A stretch of DNA of 64,000 nt from Caldifarciminota bacterium. Its GTDB lineage: Bacteria > Hydrothermota > Tepidihabitantia > B3-TA06. Shown here piece by piece: positions 31,081 through 39,547 of this stretch; within the stretch, counting starts at the first letter, position 1, and the number at the start of each line of letters is the position of its first letter. The notes under the pieces are model-generated. The model worked only from the letters and a program-made list of their open reading frames with translations. It was not told the DNA's origin and searched no databases. The stretch lies in NCBI GenBank assembly GCA_016934635.1, contig JAFGSK010000025.1:1-64000 (forward strand), in the 5' to 3' direction. The position numbers and the translations under genes are program-made.

Positions 31081-31942
31081 CAAGGCGGCGGTGATAGGCG
31101 TGTTCGACGGGGTACATATAGGACACCTTGCCTTGATTGAGGCCTTGATCGAGAAAGCAGGTGTCAGGAAACTCGAGCCAATGGCCTTGACCTTCGATCC
31201 TGTGCCGTCGCTTTACTTCAACCCTCACTTTAACTTCCTGCTTTCGACTAGGGAGGAAAAAGAGGCAAGGCTCCTCGAGTTGGGGATAAAGGAGGTTGTT
31301 TTCCTGCCATTTTCCGAGGTGGTCGATACCGGGCCCGAGCAGTTCATCGAACAGGAACTCGACGCGCGCAGGGTTGATTTAATCGTGGTGGGCGAGGGCT
31401 TCCGCTTCGGGCGAAACCGGGGGGGGAGTGTGCAGACCCTTAAGAAGAAAGGGAACTTCGATGTGATAGTGCTGCCGAAGAGACGTTTTGAGTCTGAGGC
31501 TGTCAGCGCCACCCGTATTCGGGAACTTCTTCTCCTCGGGCACATCCACAGGGCGAACCACCTTCTGGGTTACGAATACACAGTTTCGGGAAGCATCTCG
31601 AAAGGTCTGGGTCGGGCCGGAGCACTGCTCGATACGCCCACCGTCAACATCGAACCAGGCAATCGGCATAAACTGGCGCCGCCCGACGGTATCTACGCGG
31701 TACGATATTCAAAAGAGAAGCACCCCGGGGTATGCTACATAGGTTCAAGCCCCACCTTCGGCGACTCGACGCACAAGATAGAGGTGCACCTACTGGACAG
31801 GCCTCCCGAAGGATCGAGTAAGCCGCAAGTCTCATTTGTGGCCAGACTACGTCCTGACATGCGCTTCTCCTCGGTTGCGGCGTTGAAGAAACAGGTACGC
31901 GAGGATACCGAACAGGCAAGGAGGGTATTGTGTCAAAAGTAG
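31073..31942 (+). CDS. ribF: bifunctional riboflavin kinase / FAD synthetase
   Basis: 289 residues. The N-terminal FMN adenylyltransferase domain has VIGVFDGVHIGHLALI, the GEGFRFGRNRGG motif and SATRIRELL. The C-terminal riboflavin kinase domain has GSISKGLGRAGALLDTPTVNI and DGIYAVR. It makes FMN and FAD in the cytoplasm. It overlaps truB by 8 nt and the following MFS gene by 13 nt. The N-terminus is shorter than in E. coli, lacking the residues before AAVIGVFDG, but still complete for the fold. Confidence 0.94.
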   Translation: MLDKAAVIGVFDGVHIGHLALIEALIEKAGVRKLEPMALTFDPVPSLYFNPHFNFLLSTREEKEARLLELGIKEVVFLPFSEVVDTGPEQFIEQELDARRVDLIVVGEGFRFGRNRGGSVQTLKKKGNFDVIVLPKRRFESEAVSATRIRELLLLGHIHRANHLLGYEYTVSGSISKGLGRAGALLDTPTVNIEPGNRHKLAPPDGIYAVRYSKEKHPGVCYIGSSPTFGDSTHKIEVHLLDRPPEGSSKPQVSFVARLRPDMRFSSVAALKKQVREDTEQARRVLCQK

Positions 31943-33432
31943 ACGCCAGAAGTTTCTTTAACCTGTTTCGGAACCGGAACTTTACCCTATTCGTAATCGC
32001 CAACATGGTATCCCAGATAGGCGACCGCTTCACCCAGATGGCGTTCATCGAACTCCTTGGTAAGGAATTCTTCGGCAGCTTTGCCGCATTCGGGGGCATC
32101 GCAGTGGTTTTCACCCTGCCTTCAATCATCCTGGGACCCATCGCAGGCCCTGTAATCGATTCCTGGCGCAAAAAAAGGGTACTGGTGGTCAGTGACCTGA
32201 TCAGGGGGATACTCATTCTTTCGCTTCCTTTCGTCTACTCCATATCCCGGGAGGGAACGGGCGGCCTTTTTGCGATGCTTGGTGTAGCCCTGGTGGTTTA
32301 CGTTTTCGGCTTCTTCTTCAGCAGCGCCAGGCTCGCTTTTATTCCCCTTATCGTTCCACGAAAGCTATTCCTGCAGGCTAACTCGGCCAACATGACGATC
32401 CTGCGCGCCGCAACCGGTATAGGGACTGTCCTGGGCGGTGTCGCGGTGCATTTCATCGGATGGGAACTGGGTTTTATAGTAGACGCGATAACTTACTTCG
32501 TGTCGTTTGTATTGATCCTGTTCGTCGTGGTTTCGAGGGAAGGCGATGTCGATATCCGGAGAGCGGTTATCGAGAAAATGTCGACTTATAGGTCAAGGGC
32601 GATGAAATTCCTCGATTTCATTCCTAACAAATTGAATTTGATATTCAACAACCTCATGACACTTCCCAGTTTTTACATAAATGAGTTTATAAAAAACGAG
32701 TTCAAGCGTGTTGAACCTCGGACAAGGAAACAGGTGAATCTAAAAAAAGAGGTTACTGCCTATATCAAAAACATAAAAGATGGGGTGAAATTGATGAGCG
32801 GAACCAGGATGATGATTTTCGTAATGGTTTCCATCCTGGTGCTGTTTCTTATCTCGGGAGTTGCCTTTACAGTCCTGGTGCCCACCATCCAGCAAACCCT
32901 CCAGCTTGGAACCCTTGGGGTTACGGTTTTGGCACTGGCCGTGGCCGGGGGAATGTTCCTTGGGCCGTTTTTTACAGGTATATTCGGTACGGCATACCCC
33001 AAGCAGAAGATCATGATTGTAAGCTACTTTTCTATCGGGCTGCTCTTTGCGGGTTCAGGTATCACCTACGTTTCAATAGGCCTCGAGAGGGTTCTGGCTA
33101 CACCCTGGATCCACTGGACCCTGATCGGTATCATGGGCGTCGTTCTGTTCGCGGCCGGTGTGTTGTTTTCAGCCATCACCATCAGTCAGGATACCCTTAT
33201 CCAGGAACGGGTTCCCCACCGTTCCCGAGGCAGGTTGTTTGCCTGGCGTGAGGCTTTGGCCAGCTTTGCGTTTGTGTCGACCGCGGTCCCTGCCGGAATC
33301 ATTGCCGATGCGGTATCTTTCGAGTACGTGCTGGTTGCGGTAGGCGTATTGGTTGCGCTTTTCGCCGTAGCGTGGATTCCTTTTTTGTGGAGGAGCGATC
33401 AAACGGACGTTTCAATAATTAATGGAGGTTAA
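31930..33432 (+). CDS. MFS transporter with long central loop
   Basis: 500 residues, GTG start with GGAGG five bases upstream, overlapping ribF by 13 nt. About twelve membrane helices are visible. After helix 6 comes a basic cytoplasmic loop of some 70 residues (about 205-280, including KFLDFIPNKLNLIFNN and RKQVNLKKEVTAYI). The N-terminus FFNLFRNRNFTLFVIANMVSQIGDRFTQMAF is typical of the MFS_3/enterobactin-exporter-like group. The substrate is unknown. It is cotranscribed with the flavin and translation genes, although a functional link is not obvious. Confidence 0.88.
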   Translation: MSKVDARSFFNLFRNRNFTLFVIANMVSQIGDRFTQMAFIELLGKEFFGSFAAFGGIAVVFTLPSIILGPIAGPVIDSWRKKRVLVVSDLIRGILILSLPFVYSISREGTGGLFAMLGVALVVYVFGFFFSSARLAFIPLIVPRKLFLQANSANMTILRAATGIGTVLGGVAVHFIGWELGFIVDAITYFVSFVLILFVVVSREGDVDIRRAVIEKMSTYRSRAMKFLDFIPNKLNLIFNNLMTLPSFYINEFIKNEFKRVEPRTRKQVNLKKEVTAYIKNIKDGVKLMSGTRMMIFVMVSILVLFLISGVAFTVLVPTIQQTLQLGTLGVTVLALAVAGGMFLGPFFTGIFGTAYPKQKIMIVSYFSIGLLFAGSGITYVSIGLERVLATPWIHWTLIGIMGVVLFAAGVLFSAITISQDTLIQERVPHRSRGRLFAWREALASFAFVSTAVPAGIIADAVSFEYVLVAVGVLVALFAVAWIPFLWRSDQTDVSIINGG

Positions 33433-34118
33433 TGATGAATGGATTTTTTCTGTCGTTACTTTTAGCATCGGCGCCTCACATCGAGGTTTCGGAGCGCAGT
33501 TACGATTTTGGATACGCATATGAGTGTGAGAGCTACCTTCATACATTCTGGATATACAACCGGGGTGACGAGGCGCTCAATATCTCATCCGTGCGAACGT
33601 TTTGCGGGTGCTCGATAACCGAACTCGGAAAAAAGAAACTCGGGCCAGGTGACAGCACCTCCTTCAACTTCATCTACGATACGAGGGGATTTTTCGGTGA
33701 CTGTGTGAAATGGGCCTACATATCCTCAAATGCACCCAACGATTCGGTTCTTATGATAAATGTTACCATAAAGCTTTACGGCGGATACAAAAACCTGCCC
33801 ATTTCAACCGATACAAGGTGGCTGGATTTCAAATCCATCGATTCACTTCAAGATGAGGTTGTACTCAAACTCAAGAACGTATCCGGGACTCGATACAATC
33901 TCGATTTACTCGAAATACCTGCCGTTCTTGAACCCTTCGCGCTGCCGTCTCGAACCATAGGGCCTGGGGAAGAGATCGAGCTCAGACTGCGCCATATACC
34001 GGGAGTAAGAGACTACAGGATGTTTTCAAGTTCCATCAACTTCGAGGCATGGACACCCACGGAGTCACTTCGGTTTTCTATTCCTTTGCACGTTCGTAAG
34101 CCCAAAGGTGCAGAGTAA
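33432..34118 (+). CDS. DUF1573 family protein, probably exported
   Basis: 228 residues; the ATG overlaps the MFS stop (TAATG) and GGAGG precedes it. A short hydrophobic N-terminus (MMNGFFLSLLLASAP) suggests export. The first immunoglobulin-like domain has the DUF1573 pattern: YDFGYAYECESYLHTFWIYNRGDEALNISSVRTFCGC, with the paired Cys-Gly-Cys, then LGPGDSTSF and a tail IYDTRGFFGD. A second beta-sandwich follows. Such proteins occur in surface and periplasmic contexts of the FCB group. The molecular role is not known. Confidence 0.78.
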   Translation: MMNGFFLSLLLASAPHIEVSERSYDFGYAYECESYLHTFWIYNRGDEALNISSVRTFCGCSITELGKKKLGPGDSTSFNFIYDTRGFFGDCVKWAYISSNAPNDSVLMINVTIKLYGGYKNLPISTDTRWLDFKSIDSLQDEVVLKLKNVSGTRYNLDLLEIPAVLEPFALPSRTIGPGEEIELRLRHIPGVRDYRMFSSSINFEAWTPTESLRFSIPLHVRKPKGAE

Positions 34119-34128
34119 GGGAAAGGAC

Positions 34129-34156
34129 TTGCAAGTTGTATAATTTCGTGTAGACT
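34129..34156 (+). promoter_or_regulatory. promoter of the PDZ-domain protein
   Basis: TTGCAA (34129-34134), a 16-bp spacer and TAGACT (34151-34156). The leader of about 100 nt ends with AAGGAGG before the GTG at 34265. Confidence 0.55.
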
Positions 34157-34264
34157 ACAGGTTGAGATCGGTGAGGTTTTAGTGTTTAGCGCGCGGAGAA
34201 ATAAGGAAATCAAAAGGATTAATCGCGTCAATACGGCGGTTAAAAGAAGATTCAAGGAGGCATC

Positions 34265-35776
34265 GTGAATCTAGCAAAAAAGGTGTTGGTTTTTATCCTG
34301 TTGGTAGGGATTAGTGGTACTGCCATTGCCCAGAGGAGAAAACCAAACGATATATCCCCTCATGAGCCCTTTCTGGTCGTTACCGGAGTGGTCTCAGGAA
34401 CCCAGGCTAGCGAGTTGGGGCTTATGGAGGGCGATGTCATCCAGTCCTACGATGGCAGAAATGTCAGATCAAGAGATGATCTCAAACTTGCCCTGGAATC
34501 GGTCGAAGATTCGGCAGAGGTGATCGTAGCCCGTGGCGATGAGATATTCAGCCTGATGTTCGCCCCAGGGAGCATGGGCGTTTTGGTCGAGCAAAGGTTG
34601 CCTGAGGTGAGCTTTGATCCAGATGCCGTGATTCTCGAAGGCATAAACTACAGCGGCGAAGAGAAACAGATGCACAATTCCTTCATCCTTTCTCTTTCAC
34701 GTGTGGCCAATTTCCTGGGTGATGATTTTGATTATTCAATGCTCATGGGGCTTTCCGGGTCCGCCTTCAGGTTTCAGATGCACTACAGCTGGGATAAATC
34801 GGCGGTTCTCGCATCATCAGGATATCGCTGTGATCTTGCCGCACTGGATGCGATAGGATACGAATACAGGTTTCTTAAGTTGGCGGACGACTGGAGTAAC
34901 GAAGATTCTATTCGTCAAGAGATTACCCAGAACATCAATTCACGCAGCCCAGTCCTCGCTTTCGAGTTGATGGTCGATTACCCGGAATGGGGTATCATCA
35001 CCGGCTACCAGGGTACTGCAGGTCGTAACTTCATAGTAAGGGTTTTCGACACAACCTCGATGAAACGCAGCGGTTACACAAAGGCTACAGGTGCGTTTCC
35101 CTCCGAGGTGTACCTGATAGAAGGCCGCGAGATTCCTCCAACCAAGAAGGAGACGATAGTTCGCTCCTTCGCGCTTGCGCAAGAACTCCTTGAGACCGAG
35201 AGGGTCGAAGACTACTACGGCGGTGTCGAGGCGCTGAAATATTGGATTCAAGCCCTTGAAACATGGCGATTCGGTGAACTCAATGAAGAAGATCTTCTGC
35301 GAACCATTGAGGCGAACTACTGGATGTACATTCGACTGGCCGAAGACCGGGGTTATGCCGCCAAGTATCTTGAAAGGATCGCCCCACAGTTTCCCGATGT
35401 TCAGGAAAAGCTCAAGGCCATAGCCAAGGCTTACAAGACTGAGTCCGACGACCTTATGCTCGCCTTCGAGATCAAAACCAACGAATACATCCCCAGACCC
35501 GGCGAGGTTACCACAATCGCCGACTGGACCCCTGAGATGCGGAAACGTGAGATAACAAAGCTCCGCCTGGCAAGGGTTCATGAGGAAGAAGCCCTTGGTT
35601 TTTGGACGGAAATAAACGCAATCTACAACCCTAAGCCGGAAGAAGGGGAAGAAGTCGTTGAAGGGGAAGAAGTCGTCGAAGGCGAAGAAGAAGTCGAAGG
35701 CGAAGAGGTAGTTCCCGAGGAGGAAACACCAGAGGAAGAAGAAGAACCGGTGGAGATTCCCGAAGGAACCCTTTAA
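34265..35776 (+). CDS. exported PDZ protein with BtrH/C39-like domain and acidic tail
   Basis: 503 residues, GTG start with AAGGAGG. The signal peptide is about 1-22 (VLVFILLVGISGTAIA). A PDZ domain spans about 30-105 (FLVVTGVVSGTQASELGLMEGDVIQSYDGRNV, LALESVEDSAEVIVARG). Residues about 125-300 (HNSFILSLSRVANFLG, FRFQMHYSWDK, SPVLAFELMVDYPEWGIITGY) resemble the papain-like BtrH N-terminal/C39-like fold. I cannot confirm a catalytic cysteine, so it may be a non-enzymatic relative. A helical region follows. The tail from about 455 is a near-perfect tandem of EEVVEG-type units encoded by DNA repeats at 35640-35715. Probably periplasmic. No partner is evident. Confidence 0.65.
   Translation: MNLAKKVLVFILLVGISGTAIAQRRKPNDISPHEPFLVVTGVVSGTQASELGLMEGDVIQSYDGRNVRSRDDLKLALESVEDSAEVIVARGDEIFSLMFAPGSMGVLVEQRLPEVSFDPDAVILEGINYSGEEKQMHNSFILSLSRVANFLGDDFDYSMLMGLSGSAFRFQMHYSWDKSAVLASSGYRCDLAALDAIGYEYRFLKLADDWSNEDSIRQEITQNINSRSPVLAFELMVDYPEWGIITGYQGTAGRNFIVRVFDTTSMKRSGYTKATGAFPSEVYLIEGREIPPTKKETIVRSFALAQELLETERVEDYYGGVEALKYWIQALETWRFGELNEEDLLRTIEANYWMYIRLAEDRGYAAKYLERIAPQFPDVQEKLKAIAKAYKTESDDLMLAFEIKTNEYIPRPGEVTTIADWTPEMRKREITKLRLARVHEEEALGFWTEINAIYNPKPEEGEEVVEGEEVVEGEEEVEGEEVVPEEETPEEEEEPVEIPEGTL
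35640..35715 (+). repeat. in-frame tandem repeat encoding an acidic tail
   Basis: Imperfect units of about 18 bases reading GAAGAAGTCGTTGAAGG and variants, encoding (E)EVVEGE, repeated about four times at the 3' end of the PDZ gene. Recent slippage expansion is likely because synonymous differences are few. Confidence 0.7.
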
Positions 35777-35876
35777 TAATCTGGGACAGGGGTTGACAAA
35801 ACAGGGGCAACAATTTCGGTACTCGTGAGGTGAGTGTAGTTCAGGGAATTACGGCAGGAGGTCTGGTTTGGAGCCG

Positions 35877-35904
35877 TTGACGCTTTGTAAACCATTTCTA
35901 ATAA
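35877..35904 (+). promoter_or_regulatory. possible promoter of the MATE gene
   Basis: TTGACG (35877-35882), a 16-bp spacer and TAATAA (35899-35904). A second TTGACA at 35793-35798 has no matching -10 box at the usual distance. Confidence 0.4.
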
Positions 35905-35922
35905 AATCAAGGCAGGTGAATA

Positions 35923-37284
35923 ATTACTGCACCTGAGGATTCTCCTAAGGGACCTGTTCCAGACTATAGGAGGAGTATCGTAGGAACCATCCTCAGGGTC
36001 GCCTGGCCCATTGCCCTTTCCGCACTACTTTCGCAGTTGATGGTAGTTGTCGATGCCTTCTGGATTGGCAGGCTCCGCGTTACCGGTGCGTTGGCAGGCG
36101 TCGGAATCTCGGGTTCGGTCTTTGCGGCGCTGATGGTCGTGGCTCAGTTTGCCGTGGCTCCGACCATGGCCTTTGTCGCCCGGTACTCGGCTGAGAACGA
36201 TCACCCAAGGGCCCAGGGCGCTCTGTTTCATTCCTTCGTTATCGCTATGGTTTTGTCCTTGCTGCTCTGCCTTGCTGGTGTTCCTTTGAGCGTCCATATC
36301 CTCCGGCTCCTCGGGGCTTCAGGCGAGGTGGTCGGTCAGGGTACGCCTTACCTGCGCATCCTTTTCTTTATACTCCCTCTTGCGTATCTTGGAACGGTTG
36401 GTTTTACCGCTCTTCAGGCCGCAGGCGATACGCTGTCGCCTTTGATCATTTCCGTTATCACAAACGTTATCAATATTATACTTGATCCTTTACTCATCCT
36501 GGGTCTCCTTGGTTTCCCGAGACTGGGAACAACAGGTGCAGGCATAGTTACAGCCCTGGCCACGCTCGCAAATCTTGCCGCAGTCCTGTTTGTACTCAAT
36601 CGAAGGAGGCTGCTTGCTGTGGTTCGCCTGAGGTTGAAGGTGATTGCCCGGTTCTTGAGGGTCGGTCTTTTCGGTATGATTCAGATAGTCACCCGTCCTT
36701 TGACAGGTCTGCTCATGTTCTACATCCTCGGTCTGTCAGGTGTTGCAGCACAGGATGCCTTCGCGGTAGGCGTAAGGATCATCGGCCTCGTATTCATTTT
36801 CCTCAACGGCCTGGGTGTTGCAACCCAGGCGTTGGTCAGACAGTCGTTGGGTGCGGGAACCCCGTCAACAGCACTGCGCGTAGTTCGCACCAGCGCCGTT
36901 TACGGGATACTCATCCAGATATTTCTCTCCGTGCTGCTTTTCGCAGGGGCGGAATGGATCATCAGGATTTTCAGCCCAGGAAGCGAAGAGGCGATAAAGA
37001 TCGGTACACATTACCTGCGCATCCTTGCACCGTTCCTCCTGCTTGCCCCTGTGTCAATGGCCTTCTCGGGCGCCCAGTACGGTTCAGGACGTACGCTGGG
37101 TCCTGCAATCGCCTCGGTGGCAGGCAACTGGATCCTCAAGCTTCCCCTGGCCTACGTCCTCAGCCAGGTTGCAGGCCTTGGCCCGAACGGGGTATGGGTA
37201 GCTATCGGCGCCTCGATAATCGTTGAGACTCTGGTGACCGGGATCTTCTACGCCAGCCGAAGATGGCTGAGGGGACCGGCGTGA
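35923..37284 (+). CDS. MATE family multidrug/toxin exporter with no canonical start codon
   Basis: About 453 residues if counted from the ATT at 35923. MATE hallmarks: ILRVAWPIALSALLSQLMVVVDAFWIG in helix 1, ALQAAGDTLSPLIISVITNVINIILDPLLI in the middle, and a second half with GIGVATQALV-like residues (GLGVATQALVRQSLG) and the closing GANWILKLPLAY-like segment. The first ordinary in-frame start (TTG 36037 or ATG 36040) would delete most of helix 1. Upstream the frame is open to a TGA at 35917-35919, but the only possible starts are ATA or ATT, with AGGTGA nearby. A one-base deletion would otherwise join it to a GTG at 35916. It exports drugs or metabolites by Na+ or H+ exchange. Confidence 0.82.
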   Translation: MTAPEDSPKGPVPDYRRSIVGTILRVAWPIALSALLSQLMVVVDAFWIGRLRVTGALAGVGISGSVFAALMVVAQFAVAPTMAFVARYSAENDHPRAQGALFHSFVIAMVLSLLLCLAGVPLSVHILRLLGASGEVVGQGTPYLRILFFILPLAYLGTVGFTALQAAGDTLSPLIISVITNVINIILDPLLILGLLGFPRLGTTGAGIVTALATLANLAAVLFVLNRRRLLAVVRLRLKVIARFLRVGLFGMIQIVTRPLTGLLMFYILGLSGVAAQDAFAVGVRIIGLVFIFLNGLGVATQALVRQSLGAGTPSTALRVVRTSAVYGILIQIFLSVLLFAGAEWIIRIFSPGSEEAIKIGTHYLRILAPFLLLAPVSMAFSGAQYGSGRTLGPAIASVAGNWILKLPLAYVLSQVAGLGPNGVWVAIGASIIVETLVTGIFYASRRWLRGPA

Positions 37285-37297
37285 TTCAACTAACCAC

Positions 37298-38158
37298 ATG
37301 ATTAAGCTTCACAGTGCGAGTCCTAAAGACAAGGAAGGTATCCTTGCCGTCGCTTCGGCTACCTGGGAGGGCTGGGATTACGTTCCTTTGTTTCTCGATG
37401 CCTGGATTGCCGAAGGCGGATTGTACGTGGCCGAGCATTCAGGCCAGATCGTAGGTATAACCAAAACAACCGAGCTTTCGGAAGGTGAGCTTTGGCTGGA
37501 GGCGATAAGGGTGGCAGAAGAAAGCAGAGGTAAGGGCTGGGGACGCGAGATTGCACAGAAACAATTAAAGCTGGCCATTGAGGCTGACCCCAGGAGTATC
37601 CGGCTCTCCACCGCCGACATCAATACCACGAGCCTGAAGATAATCGGGCACCTGGGCTTTGAGGAGTACGCTCGCTTTCGCTATCTTCAGCTTCCTTCAA
37701 AACATCTATCATCGTCCATGGAAAGCGCTGAGGGCGTGCAACTATTGCACCGCGAGGATTCGTCAAAGGCCTGGGATTTGATACGAGGAAGCGAGGAATT
37801 CAGAGTTTCCAAGGGATTACTGCCCCAGACATGGAAGTTCTGTGAATGGACCGAGGATTTGTTTGTCAGGCTTATGAATGAAGGCTCGGTTTACGTAACC
37901 GAGGATCACAATGGCGTCCTTGTACTACTTCCTAATAGGTATGCACCCGCAAACCCCGAGGTAGCGTTCATCGAGGGCGACGAAACTGCACTTGAAAAAC
38001 TCGAGGCCTTTGCCAAACTCAAACTGGCCTCGGCATCCGGGGAAGGAAGTATCGTCGGTTTTTCAGCAGGAAAGCGCAAACGCTCGAGACTCGAACGAAT
38101 CGGGATGAGACCCCACGAGCGAATCAACTACGTATACGTGTTCGATTACCCCCTATAA
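37298..38158 (+). CDS. GNAT family N-acetyltransferase with extra C-terminal domain
   Basis: 286 residues. The N-terminal half (about 1-135) is a GNAT domain: the acceptor strand LYVAEHSGQIVGITKT, then LWLEAIRVAEESRGKGWGREIAQKQLKLA, containing the acetyl-CoA pyrophosphate loop R-x2-G-x-G/A (SRGKGWG), and the later SLKIIGHLGFEEYARF. The second half (about 145-286) resembles a degenerate GNAT or an unrecognised alpha/beta domain. It follows the MATE gene by 13 bases with no promoter or clear ribosome site, so it is probably translated from the same mRNA. The substrate is unknown; resistance by acetylation with export is a guess. Confidence 0.8.
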   Translation: MIKLHSASPKDKEGILAVASATWEGWDYVPLFLDAWIAEGGLYVAEHSGQIVGITKTTELSEGELWLEAIRVAEESRGKGWGREIAQKQLKLAIEADPRSIRLSTADINTTSLKIIGHLGFEEYARFRYLQLPSKHLSSSMESAEGVQLLHREDSSKAWDLIRGSEEFRVSKGLLPQTWKFCEWTEDLFVRLMNEGSVYVTEDHNGVLVLLPNRYAPANPEVAFIEGDETALEKLEAFAKLKLASASGEGSIVGFSAGKRKRSRLERIGMRPHERINYVYVFDYPL

Positions 38159-38171
38159 CCAAGGGTGACTA

Positions 38172-38335
38172 GGGCGACGCAGGCGTCGCCCCTAGGGGAT
38201 AATGACATCCTGAGAGGGTGTCCTCCGTTCCCTCTTTGTACTCAGGAGGCAACTCCGTCGTCTTAACTCCCTGTACAGTTTAGCGCCGTAGCCGTCAGTG
38301 TAGGCCGTAAGCCGTAAGCGGTCAGCGGTGAGCGA
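38172..38335. repeat. palindromes and simple repeats after the GNAT gene
   Basis: GGGCGACGC/GCGTCGCCC with 2-nt loop AG (38172-38191), almost identical to 21912-21931 except for the loop. A decayed copy of the GGACACCCT hairpin lies at 38204-38223, in which the internal change leaves a G-T pair. At 38281-38335 lies an inverted copy of the CCGC/GCCGTAAGC word repeats seen at 21163-21206. There is no gene in 38159-38441. Confidence 0.75.
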
Positions 38336-38382
38336 GGGGCTCCATTAGGTCGAAAAGGTTGACTCCAGGAAGCTTTATTGGC

Positions 38383-38410
38383 TTGACTAACCCCTGAATC
38401 GGAATATTAT
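38383..38410 (+). promoter_or_regulatory. promoter of the secreted FlgD-like-tailed protein
   Basis: TTGACT (38383-38388), a 16-bp spacer and TATTAT (38405-38410). The leader carries AAGGAGG before the GTG at 38442. Confidence 0.7.
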
Positions 38411-38441
38411 TACCCATAAACAAGTAGACCAAGGAGGACCC

Positions 38442-39386
38442 GTGAGAAGAATAGTGTTTTTGGTAGGGTTATTGTTTCCTATAGCTGGGATGATGGCTAT
38501 TACATCCCCGGTTAAGACCAAGACCCTAGCAACCCCTTTGCAAATACAGGATATGTCTGATCTGGCGTTACCTGCGGACACCGTAGGTTTGATCCTGGAC
38601 GAAGGATATGGAGGTACAGGTTACGGTTTGGATGCAGGCGATAGAATAGCTGTACAATTTACACCGGGGGAGTACCCATTTAAGCTTTTAGCCGCAGGTT
38701 ATGCGGCGATTGATTGGGGAGATCGACAGAATGACTGGAATGCCCCGTGCTATTTGATAATCTATGGGGAAGATGCAGGACGCCCCGGTAGTGAGATAGC
38801 AGGCTATGAAGTCCAGGCAGTCGATTCGAGTGTCGTCAATCTCTTCGATCTGTCCGGAGAGAATATCGTCATCAATTCAGGGAGTTTCTTCTGCGCGATT
38901 GAGAACATAACTGAGATAGACCCTTCGGTTATGATTGACATAAAGCCTCCGGTTCACAGAGCAGGCTGGTTTTATGATGATCTCCATGATGGTAGCGGAC
39001 TGCAATGGTATTCCTTTGGTGAACTCCTTTCACCAGACTATCCTGGCATATCTCTGGCCGATACTCTCGATCCAATAATCAGGGCTGTCGGAGTTGAGGG
39101 AAGCGGTATTGTTGAGCTTAAGCCTGATGTTATTACAGTTACTCCAATGGCGACCGTAATTGCCTCAAAGAACACCATCAACTACACCCTTGCTGAGTCA
39201 TGTAACGTCGAGCTTACACTTTGGGATGCAGTGGGTTGCAAGGTGAAGACCATCTACTCAGGTCACGTCGATGCAGGCGAGCACCAGCTTACCTGGGACA
39301 GTACCGGGCTTCCGCGTGGAACCTACTTCGTTTACCTTAAGGCGCTGAATACCGTTACCTCTGCCAAGGTTGTACTGCTGGAGTGA
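38442..39386 (+). CDS. secreted protein with C-terminal FlgD-like / T9SS-type sorting domain
   Basis: 314 residues, GTG start with GGAGG four bases upstream. The signal peptide covers about 1-20. Residues about 60-225 form a beta-rich domain (GDRIAVQFTPGEYPFKLLAAGY, FFCAIENITEIDPSVMID) that clearly matches the C-terminal half of the next gene's product. The last 80 residues are a FlgD-like immunoglobulin fold of the kind used as a C-terminal sorting signal (NTINYTLAESCNVELTLWDAVG, GEHQLTWDSTGLPRGTYFVYLKA, ending TSAKVVLLE). It is probably a cell-surface or secreted protein. The terminator-like hairpin 39399-39432 follows. Confidence 0.75.
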   Translation: MRRIVFLVGLLFPIAGMMAITSPVKTKTLATPLQIQDMSDLALPADTVGLILDEGYGGTGYGLDAGDRIAVQFTPGEYPFKLLAAGYAAIDWGDRQNDWNAPCYLIIYGEDAGRPGSEIAGYEVQAVDSSVVNLFDLSGENIVINSGSFFCAIENITEIDPSVMIDIKPPVHRAGWFYDDLHDGSGLQWYSFGELLSPDYPGISLADTLDPIIRAVGVEGSGIVELKPDVITVTPMATVIASKNTINYTLAESCNVELTLWDAVGCKVKTIYSGHVDAGEHQLTWDSTGLPRGTYFVYLKALNTVTSAKVVLLE

Positions 39387-39398
39387 AGCAATCTTTTC

Positions 39399-39432
39399 CG
39401 ACGGGGCGCAAACCCCGTCGATCTTCTTTTTA
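39399..39432 (+). terminator. probable intrinsic terminator
   Basis: Stem CGACGGGG/CCCCGTCG with loop CGCAAA (39399-39420), followed by a T-rich run (TCTTCTTTTT) 12 bases after the gene stop. The T-tract is interrupted. Confidence 0.65.
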
Positions 39433-39474
39433 GTTATCTATGTCACTGAGAATGAAAAGGTTAAAAAGGTGAGC

Positions 39475-39502
39475 TTGACATAGATAGGGAATGGAGTAGT
39501 AT
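39475..39502 (+). promoter_or_regulatory. promoter of the PEGA lipoprotein
   Basis: TTGACA (39475-39480), a 16-bp spacer and TAGTAT (39497-39502). The leader ends with AGGAGG before the ATG at 39548. Confidence 0.7.
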
Positions 39503-39547
39503 TTGTGTTGTATAGGTAGCAAACTGAGTCCAATGTAGGAGGACTTT

